Assembly: GCF_014192225.1 (NCBI RefSeq)
Contig: NZ_JACHXS010000003.1
Coordinates: 469,215 to 533,214, forward strand
DNA: 64,000 nucleotides
Direction of reading: 5' to 3'
Source of the DNA: Pseudoduganella umbonata
GTDB taxonomy: Bacteria > Pseudomonadota > Gammaproteobacteria > Burkholderiales > Burkholderiaceae_D
Below, one piece after another: positions 18,102 through 28,130 of the stretch. The position numbers were made by a program, and so were the translations under genes. The notes under the pieces are model-generated. The model was not told the DNA's origin. It worked only from the letters and a program-made list of their open reading frames with translations, and made no database searches. Position 1 is the stretch's first letter, and each line of letters begins with the position of its first letter.

Positions 18102-19775
18102 TCAGGAAAGCTTGGTGGCGTGCTCGCGCGTGGAGTGGAACGTCAGCTTCGGCCAGCGTTCCTGCGTGAGGCGCAGGTTGACGCCGGAGGTGGCCAGATA
18201 GGCCAGGTTGCCGGCGGCGTCGTACGCCACGTTGTGGCCGAGCGCCGCTTCGAAGTCGGCCAGCGCCTTCTTGTCGTCCGACGAGACCCAGCGCGCGCTG
18301 CTGATGCTGGTGCCTTCGAACACGGCATCGACGCCGTATTCGTTCATCAGCCGGGAAGCCACCACCTCGAACTGCAGCACGCCGACGGCGCCCAGTACCA
18401 GCTCGCCGCCCTGCACCGGCTTGAACACCTGCACGGCGCCCTCCTCGCCCAGCTGCTGCAGGCCTTTGTGCAGCTGCTTGATCTTCAGCGGGTTGCGGAT
18501 GCGCACCTGGCGGAAGAAGTCCGGCGCGAAGTACGGGATGCCGGTGAACTGCAGCATCTCGCCTTCCGAGAAGCTGTCGCCGATCTGCATGTTGCCGTGG
18601 TTCGGCAGGCCGATGATGTCGCCGGCGTACGCTTCTTCGACCTGTTCGCGCGACGATGCCATGAACGTCACCACCGACGACACTTTCACTTCACGGCCGA
18701 GGCGCAGGTGCTTGACCTTCATGCCGCGCTCGAAGCGGCCGGAACACACGCGCAGGAAGGCGATGCGGTCGCGGTGCGCCGGGTCCATATTGGCCTGGAT
18801 CTTGAACACGAAGCCGGAGAACGGCTGCTCGTTCGGCTCGACGGAACGCACGGTTGCATCGCGCTCGCGCGGCGGCGGCGCCCAGTCGACCAGCGCCGAC
18901 AGGATCTCGCGCACGCCGAAGTTGTTGATCGCGGAACCGAAGAACACCGGGGTCTGGATACCGGCCAGGAACTGCTCCAGGTCGAACGGATGCGAGGCGC
19001 CGTGTACCAGCTCCACCTCCATCCGCAGCTGGTCCATCTCCAGCGGGAACATCTCCTGCAGCTTCGGATTGTCGATGCCCTTGATGACTTCCACGGTCTG
19101 GTTGGCGCTTTCCGAACCGGCGCGGAACAGCAGCACTTCGTCGCGCAGCAGGTGGTACACGCCGCGGAAGTTCTTGCCCATGCCGATCGGCCAGGTGACC
19201 GGTGCGCACTGGATCTTCAGCACCGATTCCAGTTCGTCCAGCAGTTCCAGCGGATCGCGCGTTTCGCGGTCCATCTTGTTCATGAACGTGACGATCGGCG
19301 TGTTGCGCATGCGGCAGACGTCGAGCAGCTTGATGGTCTGCGCCTCGACACCCTTGGCCGCGTCGATCACCATCAGCGCCGAGTCGACGGCGGTCAGCAC
19401 GCGGTACGTGTCTTCCGAGAAGTCCTGGTGGCCCGGCGTGTCGAGCAGGTTGATGATGTGGTCGCGGAACTCGAACTGCATCACCGACGAGGCAACGGAA
19501 ATGCCGCGCTGCTTCTCGATCTCCATCCAGTCGGACGTGGCGTGGCGCGCGCTCTTGCGGGCCTTGACGGTACCGGCCATCTGGATCGCGCCCGAGAACA
19601 GCAGCAGCTTCTCGGTCAGCGTCGTCTTGCCGGCGTCGGGGTGGGAAATGATGCCGAACGTGCGGCGGCGCTGTACTTCGCGCGCGATCAGCGCGGCAGG
19701 CTTGGCGCTGCCGGCGGCTTCCTGCTCGGTGGCGGCCTCGATGGCTGGGGTGTTGACTTGGGATTCTTCGGACAT
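18102..19775 (-). CDS. prfC: peptide chain release factor 3
   Basis: 557 aa. GTPase that removes RF1/RF2 from the ribosome. G1 is [22 protein letters not shown], then the G3 [16 protein letters not shown] and G4 [12 protein letters not shown] motifs, all intact; these sequences are specific to RF3 rather than EF-G. Start at [18 protein letters not shown] (19775) gives an N-terminal tail of ~40 residues before the GTPase domain, longer than usual for RF3 (about 527-534 aa in total); a start closer to the domain cannot be excluded. A 60-bp tandem repeat array lies between it and pilY1. Confidence 0.95.
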   Translation of the reverse strand: MSEESQVNTPAIEAATEQEAAGSAKPAALIAREVQRRRTFGIISHPDAGKTTLTEKLLLFSGAIQMAGTVKARKSARHATSDWMEIEKQRGISVASSVMQFEFRDHIINLLDTPGHQDFSEDTYRVLTAVDSALMVIDAAKGVEAQTIKLLDVCRMRNTPIVTFMNKMDRETRDPLELLDELESVLKIQCAPVTWPIGMGKNFRGVYHLLRDEVLLFRAGSESANQTVEVIKGIDNPKLQEMFPLEMDQLRMEVELVHGASHPFDLEQFLAGIQTPVFFGSAINNFGVREILSALVDWAPPPRERDATVRSVEPNEQPFSGFVFKIQANMDPAHRDRIAFLRVCSGRFERGMKVKHLRLGREVKVSSVVTFMASSREQVEEAYAGDIIGLPNHGNMQIGDSFSEGEMLQFTGIPYFAPDFFRQVRIRNPLKIKQLHKGLQQLGEEGAVQVFKPVQGGELVLGAVGVLQFEVVASRLMNEYGVDAVFEGTSISSARWVSSDDKKALADFEAALGHNVAYDAAGNLAYLATSGVNLRLTQERWPKLTFHSTREHATKLS

Positions 19776-19885
19776 GATGGCGACCAACGGTTCGGCTCGA
19801 CGGAAAACCGTGGATTTTACCGTTTTTTGACCGGCTCCGGGCGATTTATGCAGCCAGCCACGCCCGCCACCAGCGCCAGGCCCGC

Positions 19886-20236
19886 GCCTGCTGAGTCCGT
19901 GTCTCCGTGCCTGGCACCAGGACACGAGCTCGGCAATGGGTCGATGCCTGCTGAGTCCGTGTCACCGTGCCTGGCACGAGGACACGAGCTCGGCAATGGG
20001 TCGGTGCCTGCTGAGCCCGTGTCACCGTGCCTGGCACCAGGACACGAGCTCGGCAATGGGTTGATGCCTGCTGAGTCCGTGTCACCGTGCCTGGCACGAG
20101 GACACGAGCTCGGCAATGGGTTGATGCCTGCCGAGTCCGTGTCACCGTGCCTGGCACGAGGACACGGGCTCGGCAATGGGTTGATGCCTGCTGAGCCCGT
20201 GTCACCGTGCCTGGCACCAGGACACGGGCTCGGCAG
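19886..20236. repeat. 60-bp tandem repeat array (about 6 copies)
   Basis: Six head-to-tail copies with an exact 60-bp period and only a few point differences per copy; no unique spacers. Each unit contains two nested inverted repeats, CGTGTC...GACACG around GTGCCTGGCAC, and a GAGCTC block. It fills the space between the starts of prfC and the end of pilY1. Because 60 is a multiple of 3, reading frames pass through it on both strands, but no gene is believed to use them. A GTGTCnGACAC-type palindrome also occurs in the infC-rpmI spacer. Confidence 0.95.
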
Positions 20237-20259
20237 GCGCGGGAAGGCGGCCTCGGGGC

Positions 20260-23200
20260 TTATTCCCCCTTCACGCGCCGCCAGCCGACCGGGTGGGCGC
20301 CTTCGGAATCGAGTTCGACGATCGGCCGCGTCAGCGTTTCGCCCTTCGCGGTGGTGGCGATCATTTTCAGCTGGCCGCTGGGCAGCCTTACGATGATGAA
20401 GCCGACTGCGGCCGACGTGTTCGACAGCGTGCCGCCCACCACCAGCCCGTTGACGCCGACGCCGCGGCACACGTCGACCGCGTAGGCGTTGCTGGTGCCG
20501 CCCACCGAGCATGACGACGACGAGGTCGGCAGGTTCGTCACCACGTTGGCCACGCCACTGACGATCTTCGGGTCGATGTTCATCCGCTCGCCCGGGTTCA
20601 GGCGCCAGTCGAAGAACCAGCCGCTCTTCAGGTTCAGGTCGGCCGCGTCTTCCGTGATCTGGTAGGAACTGGTGTTGGTGCCAGTGCCGGCCGTGCCCAG
20701 CGTCTGCTGCTCCATCGCCGCGCCGCGCACGTTGACGTAGGCGCCCGTGTCCTTCAGCGCGTACAGGCTTTGCACGTCGGCGCTGGTGGTGTCCGGCACG
20801 TCGAGCAGGCGGCCGGTGCCGAACAGCGCCACGCGCTGCGGCACGCTGCTGCCATCCACGGCGCACAGTGTCACGTCGGGCCGCGTCGTGATCGGCTGGC
20901 CCGCGCCGGCGTCGCCCATCTTCAGCACGCCCACGCTGCCGTCGGTGGCGGTCAGGTCGAAGCGCCACATCCGGCCGTCGTTGTCGCCGCCGTAGATATA
21001 TGTGACGAGCGGGTCGCCGTTCGGATCGGCGGTGATCGCGGTGATCTTCGCCAGGCCCGATGGCGTGGTGGTGTCGCCGCTGTTCGTGCTCACCGTCTTC
21101 AGCACGGCGCCGGTGGCGACGTCGACGATGAACAGGTAGCCCTTGCCGTCGCCGGTGTCGACGCCGTCCACGCCGGGCACGTTGTTGTAGCCGGAGGTCA
21201 GGAACACCACCCACCGATCGGCGCCCGAGCCATCCTTCCACGTGCCGAACTGCGGGTTGCCGAAGGACAGGCCCAGGTTCGGCACGGCGTTGGCGCAAAC
21301 TGCGGCGTCGGCGCACAGTTCCCACAGCTGCCGGGGCTGGCGCGGGTTGGTGATGTCCAGCGCGTAATAGCCGCGGCCGCCCGCGTTCAGGCCGGCCACC
21401 AGCACGGTGCGCCAGGCGCCGTTGATGTACACGTCGGCCACCTCGGGCGAACCGTCGGTGGTGAACTGGTGGTTGGTCGCATAGGTGGTGCTCGACAGCG
21501 CCGGCAGCTTCTTCATCGTGATGCGCGGCACGTACGCCCACACTTCCTCGCCGTCCGCGGCGGAGAACGCGTGCAGCATGCCGTCGTTCGCGGCCGTGAA
21601 CACGGTCGCCACCGGACGCGCCGCCGTTTGCGCGTCGCGGAAGGCGGGGTAGCCGTTGTCCGTATAGGCCTTGCGCGGGTCGCGCACGTAGGCCGGCTTC
21701 GACGAGGCGATATCGCCCAGCACGATCGGGATCGACGGCGTGTCATTGCTCATCGAGTAGGCCCGGAAGATACGGTCGTTGGCGTGCTGCTGCTGGCCGC
21801 GCAGCCAGTTCACCATGTTGTCGCCGCTGTTGACGAGCGCCCGGTCGGCCAGCGACAGCAGCGTGCACTGCGGCAGGTTCGGGCACTGGCCGTTGAACCA
21901 CGCCTTTTCCTGCGCGGTCATGCCCTCGTAGCGGAACTCCTTCAGCCCCCCGCTGCCCAGCATGTAGATGGCGCGTGTGTCGCTGGCCGCGGCGACCTTC
22001 TCGCCGACGGTATCGGTTGTCGTCCATACCGTGGTGGCGCTGACGATGCCGGTGGTCGGATCGATCTTGCGGTCCGACAGCTCGCCGTACCATTTCACGG
22101 TGGTGAAGGTGTCCGAGAAGATGTCGTTGTCCTGCAGCGAGATGTTCGGCGTGGAGGTGGCGGCGGCCGACGCGGCGCCCAGCGTCACCTGCATGTTGGC
22201 CAGCGCGGACGACAGGCCCTCGACCACCTCGCGCGGCTCGTTGGCGCTGAAGTATTTGCCGTGGCCGTTGATGGCCGCGTGCCACAGGTCGTCGACCCGC
22301 TCCTGCACGGTATTGCCGGTGTTGGTCACGTCGGGGTTCGGCCACACGTACGGGCCGTTGTCGTTCCACGGGCAGCCGGTCTGCACGCGCGTGATCAGGT
22401 TGTAGAAGTCGCCGCCGGCCTTCGGCGCGGTATCGTAGTTCGGCTCGTAGGTCATCACGCCGTCCATGCCCAGGCCCAGCGTGTAGGTGTTCATGTGCAG
22501 GTGGGTGTTCTCGCCCTCGGCCGCCGGCACCTGGCCGGGCTTCGTCATGTCCGGCTCCAGGTCGGGGCGCAGCGACACCGTGCCGGTGGAAGAACCGCCG
22601 TTGTACCAGTGCAGCGCCACGTCCGAGATCGACGGCTGCGACTGGGCGCGCGCATCGACGCAGCCGCGTCCCCAGGTGCAGAAGCGCGATGGGCTTTCCG
22701 CGTTATCGTTGTTCACCACGTTGTTCGTCGAACTGCCGTTCCAGTAGCCGTCCGTCGTCAGGATGAGGAAGTTCTGCTGGCACGGGAACTGCACCACCTG
22801 CTGCCCGGAGGCGTAGTCATAGGGCGCCAGGTTGGCGAACATGCGGCCCACGTTGTCCATCGCGGTACGGATCGGCGTCGAGCCGCTGCTGGTGGTGTTG
22901 TACAGCGTGGAATACCAGGTGCTGCGCGCCGTGCCGGTGAAATCGGCCGGCTTCATGTCGATCTCGCCGCCGGCGCCTGCCTGCGACAGCCGCACGAAGC
23001 CGACCCGGTAATTCGCATTGATGGCGGCGAAGGCGATGCCGACCGACGTCTTCATCATCTGCAGCCGGTTCTTGTAATACGCGTACCAGTTGGCGAAGTT
23101 CGTCATTTCCTCGTCGTACGTGCAGGCCGAGGTCTGCGCGACGCAGTCGCTGCGCGCGGTCGCTTTCGGATAGCTGCGGCCGGGAACGATATTGACGCGC

Positions 23201-24891
23201 GAGAACGCGCTCGGCAGCGACGACAGCGCCGTGGTGGTGACCGGAATGCCCTCGACGATGCTGGTGGCGTCCACCTTGTCGAACGTGACGTTGTTCTCGC
23301 CCGATACGGTGCCGGTCAGCGCGGCGCCATTCGACGTGGCGTTCACGTTGACGATGCAGACCGTGGTGGCGGGTTCGTTGGCGCACACGCCGGTGGTGGC
23401 GTCGCCGCCCAGGTAGGCACGGTGCGTGTTGCGCGTGCTGGACGCATTGATGGCCTGCACGATCGCCACGGCCGCCTGCGCCGGCGACATGTTCCTCAGC
23501 GCGACCGTGCCGGTGATTGTCGTGCTGCCGAGCCTGATGTTGGCGATGCTGCCGGTACTGCGCATGGTGCCGCGCCCGCCGATGCGCAGCAATGCCGTGG
23601 GCGGCTGGCCGGTGGTGGCCGGCGTGGTCTGCACCGGGGGCGCATTCACTTCCAGGCCCCAGCCCTGCCGGTTGTACAGGGTGGAATCCTCGCGGAACGT
23701 GCTGCAGTTCGTCAGCGACTTGGTGTTGGCCATGCAAAGAATCGGGATTACGGCCACCACGTTGTCCGACGTCAGCGGGATGCCAAGCGACGAGCAGGCC
23801 GGCACCGTCGACGAGCCGGTGGGCGTGCGCACGCAGGCCCAGTAGGAATTCGCGCCCAGGCCGGTGCGCGCGATGATGCCGGCAGCGACCTGGCTGGCCA
23901 GTGCCTGCTGCCGCGCGGCGGTATTGGTGCCGGTCGCCGCGTTGACGGCGCCGTTGCTGATCGTGATCGGCGCCGTTGGCGCGGCGGGGTCGATGACGGC
24001 GACCGAGGCGATCTGCATCGCCGACGTGGACACCGTGGCGCCCAGCGTGATCGTGCCGTGCGCGATCGTGGTGGTCGGCGGCGTCGAGTATTTCGGGTAG
24101 ACGTAGCTGCCCACCCGCTTGGCCTGGCAGGCGGTCAGCGCGCGGTTGCTGCACCAGCGCACGGTGGCCGGCACCGGGTAGCCGGCCGGCGCGGCGCCGC
24201 CGGCGGCCACCGACGTGCAGGTGGTCAGGCGCTCGTCGCGGCAGTACTCGGACACGGCGATGTTGAAGTAATACGGACCACCGCTGATGGCGACCGGGTT
24301 GTAGTACGCGTTGTCCGGATACGTGTAGGTGGCCGAATTGACGCGGCAATCGCTTTCGTCGCTGGCGTTGCACCACTTCAGGTCGGGGAACTGGGTCAGC
24401 AGGTTGATCGCGCTGTCCGACGAACCGTACAGGTTGGTGTTGCTGCGGCCGAAGCCGTCGCTGGGCACGTTGCTCCAGTTGCTTGTCTGGGCCGCCGTCA
24501 TGTCCGGGTAATACGTGCCGTCCCACTGGATCGGCGCTTGGTAGCGGATGCGCGGGTTGTAGTACTGGCGGTTGAAGTCCGGGCTCATGAACGGCGGGTG
24601 ACCGACGTTGCACGCCGTGATGCCGGCCGACAGCGTCAGGCGCGAGCGGCACAGGTTGTCGTTCACGTAGTCCGGCGTATAGGTCTGGTCCATCGAGCCG
24701 GAGTTATCGAACAGCAGCATCAGGTTCGGCTTGACGGTGCCGGTGCCGGCGATGTTCAGCAGCGGTACCTGGGCGATGTTGGTGGTGGCGGCCAGCGCCG
24801 GGCCGGCCGCGCAGGCCAGCAGGTGCAACAAGAGCAGCAGCCACCGCGGCAGGACGGCGATCCGGGGAAAGTTCATCATTGCATTTTTCAT
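20260..24891 (-). CDS. pilY1: PilY1-like type IV pilus adhesin/biogenesis protein
   Basis: 1543 aa. Sec signal peptide (LPRWLLLLLHLLACAAGPALAA), then near residue 57 a von Willebrand A-type MIDAS start, LMLLFDNSGSMDQ (DxSxS), and in the C-terminal half a PilC/PilY1 beta-propeller (VFTAANDGMLHAFSAADGEEVWAYVPR is its signature start) containing the Ca-site-like loop DGVDTGDGKGYLFIVD. PilY1 proteins sit at the pilus tip, promote extension and adhesion, and signal by surface contact. Last gene of pilE-fimT-pilV-pilW-pilX-pilY1, 3 nt after pilX. The many Thr/Ser/Asn inserts in the N-terminal half suggest a variable adhesive surface. Confidence 0.93.
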   Translation of the reverse strand: MKNAMMNFPRIAVLPRWLLLLLHLLACAAGPALAATTNIAQVPLLNIAGTGTVKPNLMLLFDNSGSMDQTYTPDYVNDNLCRSRLTLSAGITACNVGHPPFMSPDFNRQYYNPRIRYQAPIQWDGTYYPDMTAAQTSNWSNVPSDGFGRSNTNLYGSSDSAINLLTQFPDLKWCNASDESDCRVNSATYTYPDNAYYNPVAISGGPYYFNIAVSEYCRDERLTTCTSVAAGGAAPAGYPVPATVRWCSNRALTACQAKRVGSYVYPKYSTPPTTTIAHGTITLGATVSTSAMQIASVAVIDPAAPTAPITISNGAVNAATGTNTAARQQALASQVAAGIIARTGLGANSYWACVRTPTGSSTVPACSSLGIPLTSDNVVAVIPILCMANTKSLTNCSTFREDSTLYNRQGWGLEVNAPPVQTTPATTGQPPTALLRIGGRGTMRSTGSIANIRLGSTTITGTVALRNMSPAQAAVAIVQAINASSTRNTHRAYLGGDATTGVCANEPATTVCIVNVNATSNGAALTGTVSGENNVTFDKVDATSIVEGIPVTTTALSSLPSAFSRVNIVPGRSYPKATARSDCVAQTSACTYDEEMTNFANWYAYYKNRLQMMKTSVGIAFAAINANYRVGFVRLSQAGAGGEIDMKPADFTGTARSTWYSTLYNTTSSGSTPIRTAMDNVGRMFANLAPYDYASGQQVVQFPCQQNFLILTTDGYWNGSSTNNVVNNDNAESPSRFCTWGRGCVDARAQSQPSISDVALHWYNGGSSTGTVSLRPDLEPDMTKPGQVPAAEGENTHLHMNTYTLGLGMDGVMTYEPNYDTAPKAGGDFYNLITRVQTGCPWNDNGPYVWPNPDVTNTGNTVQERVDDLWHAAINGHGKYFSANEPREVVEGLSSALANMQVTLGAASAAATSTPNISLQDNDIFSDTFTTVKWYGELSDRKIDPTTGIVSATTVWTTTDTVGEKVAAASDTRAIYMLGSGGLKEFRYEGMTAQEKAWFNGQCPNLPQCTLLSLADRALVNSGDNMVNWLRGQQQHANDRIFRAYSMSNDTPSIPIVLGDIASSKPAYVRDPRKAYTDNGYPAFRDAQTAARPVATVFTAANDGMLHAFSAADGEEVWAYVPRITMKKLPALSSTTYATNHQFTTDGSPEVADVYINGAWRTVLVAGLNAGGRGYYALDITNPRQPRQLWELCADAAVCANAVPNLGLSFGNPQFGTWKDGSGADRWVVFLTSGYNNVPGVDGVDTGDGKGYLFIVDVATGAVLKTVSTNSGDTTTPSGLAKITAITADPNGDPLVTYIYGGDNDGRMWRFDLTATDGSVGVLKMGDAGAGQPITTRPDVTLCAVDGSSVPQRVALFGTGRLLDVPDTTSADVQSLYALKDTGAYVNVRGAAMEQQTLGTAGTGTNTSSYQITEDAADLNLKSGWFFDWRLNPGERMNIDPKIVSGVANVVTNLPTSSSSCSVGGTSNAYAVDVCRGVGVNGLVVGGTLSNTSAAVGFIIVRLPSGQLKMIATTAKGETLTRPIVELDSEGAHPVGWRRVKGE

Positions 24892-24894
24892 CGT

Positions 24895-25494
24895 CTACGG
24901 GCCCATCATCACGACGGCCTGGTTCATCACGTTGCCGCCGCGCGGGCCGGCGATCCGCGCGGTGATCAGGTAGTGCAGCTGCGGCTTGCCCTGATAGGCA
25001 GGCGCGTCGGACGACAGGCTGTCGCCGGCGTGGGTCTTGGCCTGCAGGTTCTGCCGCGCAGCCGTCAGCGTGCAGCGGTTTTTCGGGACGCTGGCATTGT
25101 GGGCGCCGGCGAACTGGCACATGCGGTGAATCACGTATTCCACCTGGTGGCGGCGGCTGGCATCCCATACCGTGACCGAGCCCTGCCAGAACGCCGGGTT
25201 CGACACGCCCTGCCCCGCGCCCGGATTGATCGTGGCGACGTAGCCGGCGGCGGGCACGTCGTTGTACAGCACGTTCTTGTTCGGCACGCTGCTCAGCCAG
25301 TCGAACGCCGCGTGGATGCCCAGGTCGGCTGCTTTCGACAGCGCGTCTTCCTGGGCCAGGTTCGATGTGGTCAGCGCTGTCGAGTTGGTGGAGCGCAGCA
25401 GGTAGATGCTGCTGACCATCATGACGACCAGCATGATCAGCATGACCGGCAGCGCCACGCCGCGCTGGCGTCGGATACGGCTCATCGACGTCAT
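24895..25494 (-). CDS. pilX: minor pilin PilX-like
   Basis: 199 aa from ATG 25494, which overlaps the pilW stop as ATGA; a GTG at 25503 is less likely. N-terminus MSRIRRQRGVALPVMLIMLVVMMVSSIYLLRS is a PilX-type class: short basic leader, Gly, then a hydrophobic helix with the mature segment retained. Followed by NLAQEDALSKAADLGIHAAFDWL as in PilX/PilX_N proteins. A minor pilin that with PilV, PilW, FimT and PilY1 primes pilus assembly at the inner membrane. Confidence 0.87.
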   Translation of the reverse strand: MTSMSRIRRQRGVALPVMLIMLVVMMVSSIYLLRSTNSTALTTSNLAQEDALSKAADLGIHAAFDWLSSVPNKNVLYNDVPAAGYVATINPGAGQGVSNPAFWQGSVTVWDASRRHQVEYVIHRMCQFAGAHNASVPKNRCTLTAARQNLQAKTHAGDSLSSDAPAYQGKPQLHYLITARIAGPRGGNVMNQAVVMMGP

Positions 25495-26672
25495 GGCCGC
25501 CACCCGGCATTACGGATCGGCACGATCGTCTCGAACACGCGGTAACGGTAGCAGGTCCAGCTGACGGCATCGTTCGGTATGCCGAGCGCCACCTGTGCGG
25601 GCGACGCGGCGACGCCGGCCGGCACGGCGGTACCGAACACGGTCAGCGGCGCGGTGGTGGCGGTGCAGGTGGTTTGCCGCGCGGCCGGCCGCTCGGGCAC
25701 CGCGCCGCGGGCGACGATGGCGATGCGCAGCGCTGCGATGCGCTGCCAGTCGCCCGGCGCGCCGGTGCTGCCGTCGCCATCCGCATCGATCATCGCGCTG
25801 CTCCAGCGCCCGACTTGCATGCCGTCCTTCGGTACGAAGGCGGTGCCCGCGCGGGTATCGAAGCCGTACTGGGCCTTCAGCGCGACCACGTTGCCGACCA
25901 CGGCCTGCGGCTGCGCGCCGGTGCCGGCCAGGTCGGTGGCGCGCAAGCGCAGCACGCCGTTCGCGACCGACCAGGTGTGGAACGACAATTTGCCGGCCGG
26001 ACCCAGGTTGAACACGCGGGCCTGGCCGGCGTTGTACAGCAGGCCCAGGTTGCCGGTGTTGAAGCGCCAGCCGCTGCCGGCGGCAATCTGCAGGATGCTG
26101 TCATCGGGCGTCGCCGACAGTTGCGCCAGCGCGCAGTCGGCGCCCGACGGTTCGGCAGCCACCACGATCACGTCGCCCTGGTTGAAGCCGAACGGCGCGG
26201 CAGTATCGACCTTGATCGTCGCGCCGCCGAGATAGCTGTCCGAGACGCGCGTGGAGCCGACGCCGGCCAGGCCGCTGCCCGAATACAGCGTCAGCGTATC
26301 GGAACCGGTGCCGCCGTCGGCGATCACGGCCGGGGCCAGCGGCGTGATCGCGGCGCCGTCGCGCACGGCCGGAGCCAACGCAAAACCTTCGGTATCGGTC
26401 ATGCGGGTATTGCAGCCGCTGACCAGGTCGTCGTTCAGGCCCCAGCCGGCCTGGGACGCATCGGTATTGATCGAGAACAGCGCCAGCATGCCGTTCTGCA
26501 TGGCATCCGACCCGCCGACGGAGGCTGCCTTGCTTTGTTCGCCATTGATCATCAGCCGGGTGGCGAACGTGACGGCCAGCAGGCCGACGACGACAGCCAC
26601 CATCAGTTCGACGATCGAGAAGCCCTGCTGTTTCGACGGATGCGTTGGATGCATCGGAGTCATCGGATTCAT
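25491..26672 (-). CDS. pilW: minor pilin PilW-like
   Basis: 393 aa. Starts MNPMTPMHPTHPSKQQGFSIVELMVAVVVGLLAVTFATRLMI: a prepilin leader ending in G, cut before F, with Glu at mature position 5, the substrate pattern of PilD. The long C-terminal part with paired Cys is typical of PilW. Start 26672 overlaps the pilV stop by ATGA. Unusual Met/Pro/His repeat (MNPMTPMHPTHP) in the leader. Confidence 0.9.
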   Translation of the reverse strand: MNPMTPMHPTHPSKQQGFSIVELMVAVVVGLLAVTFATRLMINGEQSKAASVGGSDAMQNGMLALFSINTDASQAGWGLNDDLVSGCNTRMTDTEGFALAPAVRDGAAITPLAPAVIADGGTGSDTLTLYSGSGLAGVGSTRVSDSYLGGATIKVDTAAPFGFNQGDVIVVAAEPSGADCALAQLSATPDDSILQIAAGSGWRFNTGNLGLLYNAGQARVFNLGPAGKLSFHTWSVANGVLRLRATDLAGTGAQPQAVVGNVVALKAQYGFDTRAGTAFVPKDGMQVGRWSSAMIDADGDGSTGAPGDWQRIAALRIAIVARGAVPERPAARQTTCTATTAPLTVFGTAVPAGVAASPAQVALGIPNDAVSWTCYRYRVFETIVPIRNAGWRP

Positions 26673-27091
26673 CGGATGTATGCCGTCACGAGGTGGCTGC
26701 TGTCGTCGTCGCCCTGCTTGCGGCGCCAGCGGATTTCGATATCCACGCGGGTGCGCTGCGTTTCCGCCACGACGGCGACACGGCAGCGCGCGCCGGGAAT
26801 CGCGGCGGCAGTCTCGGCGGCCCATGGCGCCAGCGCCGCCGGCGCCGTGGCGCCCAATGCAACCTGGTAGGCGGGGAGATTGCCGACGTCGTTGTTCATG
26901 ATGCCGACCAGGCGGTCGGCGGCCAGCGTGGCTTCGGCCCGCATCGCCGAATCGGCCAGCGCCGAATACGAGCGCGCCTGCAGGCCGATCGTGCCGAGCA
27001 GGCCGAGCGCCAGGATCACGACGGCGATCAGCGCTTCGAGCAGTGCGATGCCATGCTGCCTGCGCGCGCGCCGTGGCATGCGCGGCATCAT
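26669..27091 (-). CDS. pilV: minor pilin PilV-like
   Basis: 140 aa. Leader MMPRMPRRARRQHGIALLEALIAVVILALGLLGTIGLQ: G-I cleavage site with Glu5, then a PilV-type helix. C-terminal part VDIEIRWRRKQGDD is the usual PilV ending. Starts 27091, directly overlapping the fimT stop; same tightly coupled operon. Minor pilin of the priming complex. Confidence 0.9.
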   Translation of the reverse strand: MMPRMPRRARRQHGIALLEALIAVVILALGLLGTIGLQARSYSALADSAMRAEATLAADRLVGIMNNDVGNLPAYQVALGATAPAALAPWAAETAAAIPGARCRVAVVAETQRTRVDIEIRWRRKQGDDDSSHLVTAYIR

Positions 27092-27720
27092 GGCGGACAG
27101 GCCCGGGAATCGGGTGCGGCAGCGGCCGGGTCGCACTTCGACGCCATGCCGGCCAGCGTGATGGCCACCGCGGCGCTGCGTACCTCGTCCGCCAGCGCGG
27201 CCGACGGGTCGAGACGCAGCAGCGTTAGCCGGCCGGGAATCGTCGTGTCCACCCAGCCCAGTTCGGTGAAATAGACGGTGCCTGCCCCGTCCGGCGACAC
27301 GGCGGGAGCGAGGATGTCGGATGGCGGCAACGACGCGGCCGGGCGGAACACGGAGCGGAACCCAGCCGCGCCTTCCGGGTCGCCTGTTGCCGCCGCCGCA
27401 GTCGTCGACCAGTTGCCGGTGTTGTCGGTGCACGGCGTACCCGGCGCGGGGAAGCACAAGTCGACCTGCCAGTCGAACTGGCCGTTCGCGCCGGCCGACA
27501 GCACGAAGCGGCTGCGCGCGTTGTGCACGACCGCCTGGCGGCGCGCCATCGACAGCCCTTCCAGGTAAAACTCGGATGCCGCCCTGGCCTTGTTGGCCAC
27601 GATCCACTGCGTCATGTTCGGAATGCCGACGGCCAGCAGGATACCGAGGATGGCGAGGCCCACCATCACTTCGATCAGCGTGTAGCCAGGCGACCGTGCC
27701 GGCGACCTCAGCTGGAACAC
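27088..27720 (-). CDS. fimT: minor pilin FimT/GspH-like
   Basis: 210 aa with a GTG start at 27720, which overlaps the pilE 3' end by 13 nt. Leader SPARSPGYTLIEVMVGLAILGILLAVGIPN is a textbook type IV prepilin N-terminus (G before Y, Glu5). C-terminal domain matches the GspH/FimT beta-rich pattern (MARRQAVVHNARSRFVLS). Four Cys residues may form two disulphides. Confidence 0.9.
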   Translation of the reverse strand: MFQLRSPARSPGYTLIEVMVGLAILGILLAVGIPNMTQWIVANKARAASEFYLEGLSMARRQAVVHNARSRFVLSAGANGQFDWQVDLCFPAPGTPCTDNTGNWSTTAAAATGDPEGAAGFRSVFRPAASLPPSDILAPAVSPDGAGTVYFTELGWVDTTIPGRLTLLRLDPSAALADEVRSAAVAITLAGMASKCDPAAAAPDSRACPP

Positions 27721-28130
27721 TGGCCACCCTTCCGGTCTACCCAGCAGGCCGTGTTCGTGCCCCAGGACGGCGTGGCGGTCGTGGCGCGGGTACCGTTCTG
27801 GTCGATGGTGTACGTAAAACCGGCCATTTTCGCGCGGCCGGTCGCCGTGATCGTGTAGGTCGATGCCGTGGCATTGCTCAAGGCATAGGTGAAATTGGCC
27901 GTTGCGGCCGGGAATGCGCTGGACCGGTGATAGTCGGCGTAGCTGCGCGTATTGCTCCAGAACTGCTCCGCATTCGCCTGCGCGGCTCCCAGCGCGGTAA
28001 ACGCTTCCGCGGTCCGCGAGCGAATCACATGGTCGGTATAGGCAGGAATGGCCGCGGCCGACAGGATGCCGACGATCACGATCGTGACCAGCACTTCGAT
28101 CAGCGTGAAACCTGGTTGGGCATTTCTCAT
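27708..28130 (-). CDS. pilE: type IV pilin PilE-like
   Basis: 140 aa from ATG 28130: MRNAQPGFTLIEVLVTIVIVGILSAAAIPAYTDHV has the GFTLIE prepilin site at position 7-12. C-terminal pair of Cys (NTACWVDRKGGQC) forms the pilin D-loop. In this context (first gene of a minor-pilin operon) it is probably the PilE minor pilin, not the major PilA subunit. An extended frame upstream is not protein-like. Confidence 0.9.
   Translation of the reverse strand: MRNAQPGFTLIEVLVTIVIVGILSAAAIPAYTDHVIRSRTAEAFTALGAAQANAEQFWSNTRSYADYHRSSAFPAATANFTYALSNATASTYTITATGRAKMAGFTYTIDQNGTRATTATPSWGTNTACWVDRKGGQCSS

Noticed and set aside
19886..20236. possible CRISPR array
   Set aside because: Direct repeats are contiguous with no unique spacers and no cas genes are near.
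18120..20396. 758-aa frame opposite prfC running through the 60-bp array
   Set aside because: Antisense shadow extended only because the repeat period is a multiple of three.
20770..25545. 1591-aa open frame opposite pilY1/pilX
   Set aside because: Shadow frame, no family features, lies over well-supported pilus genes.
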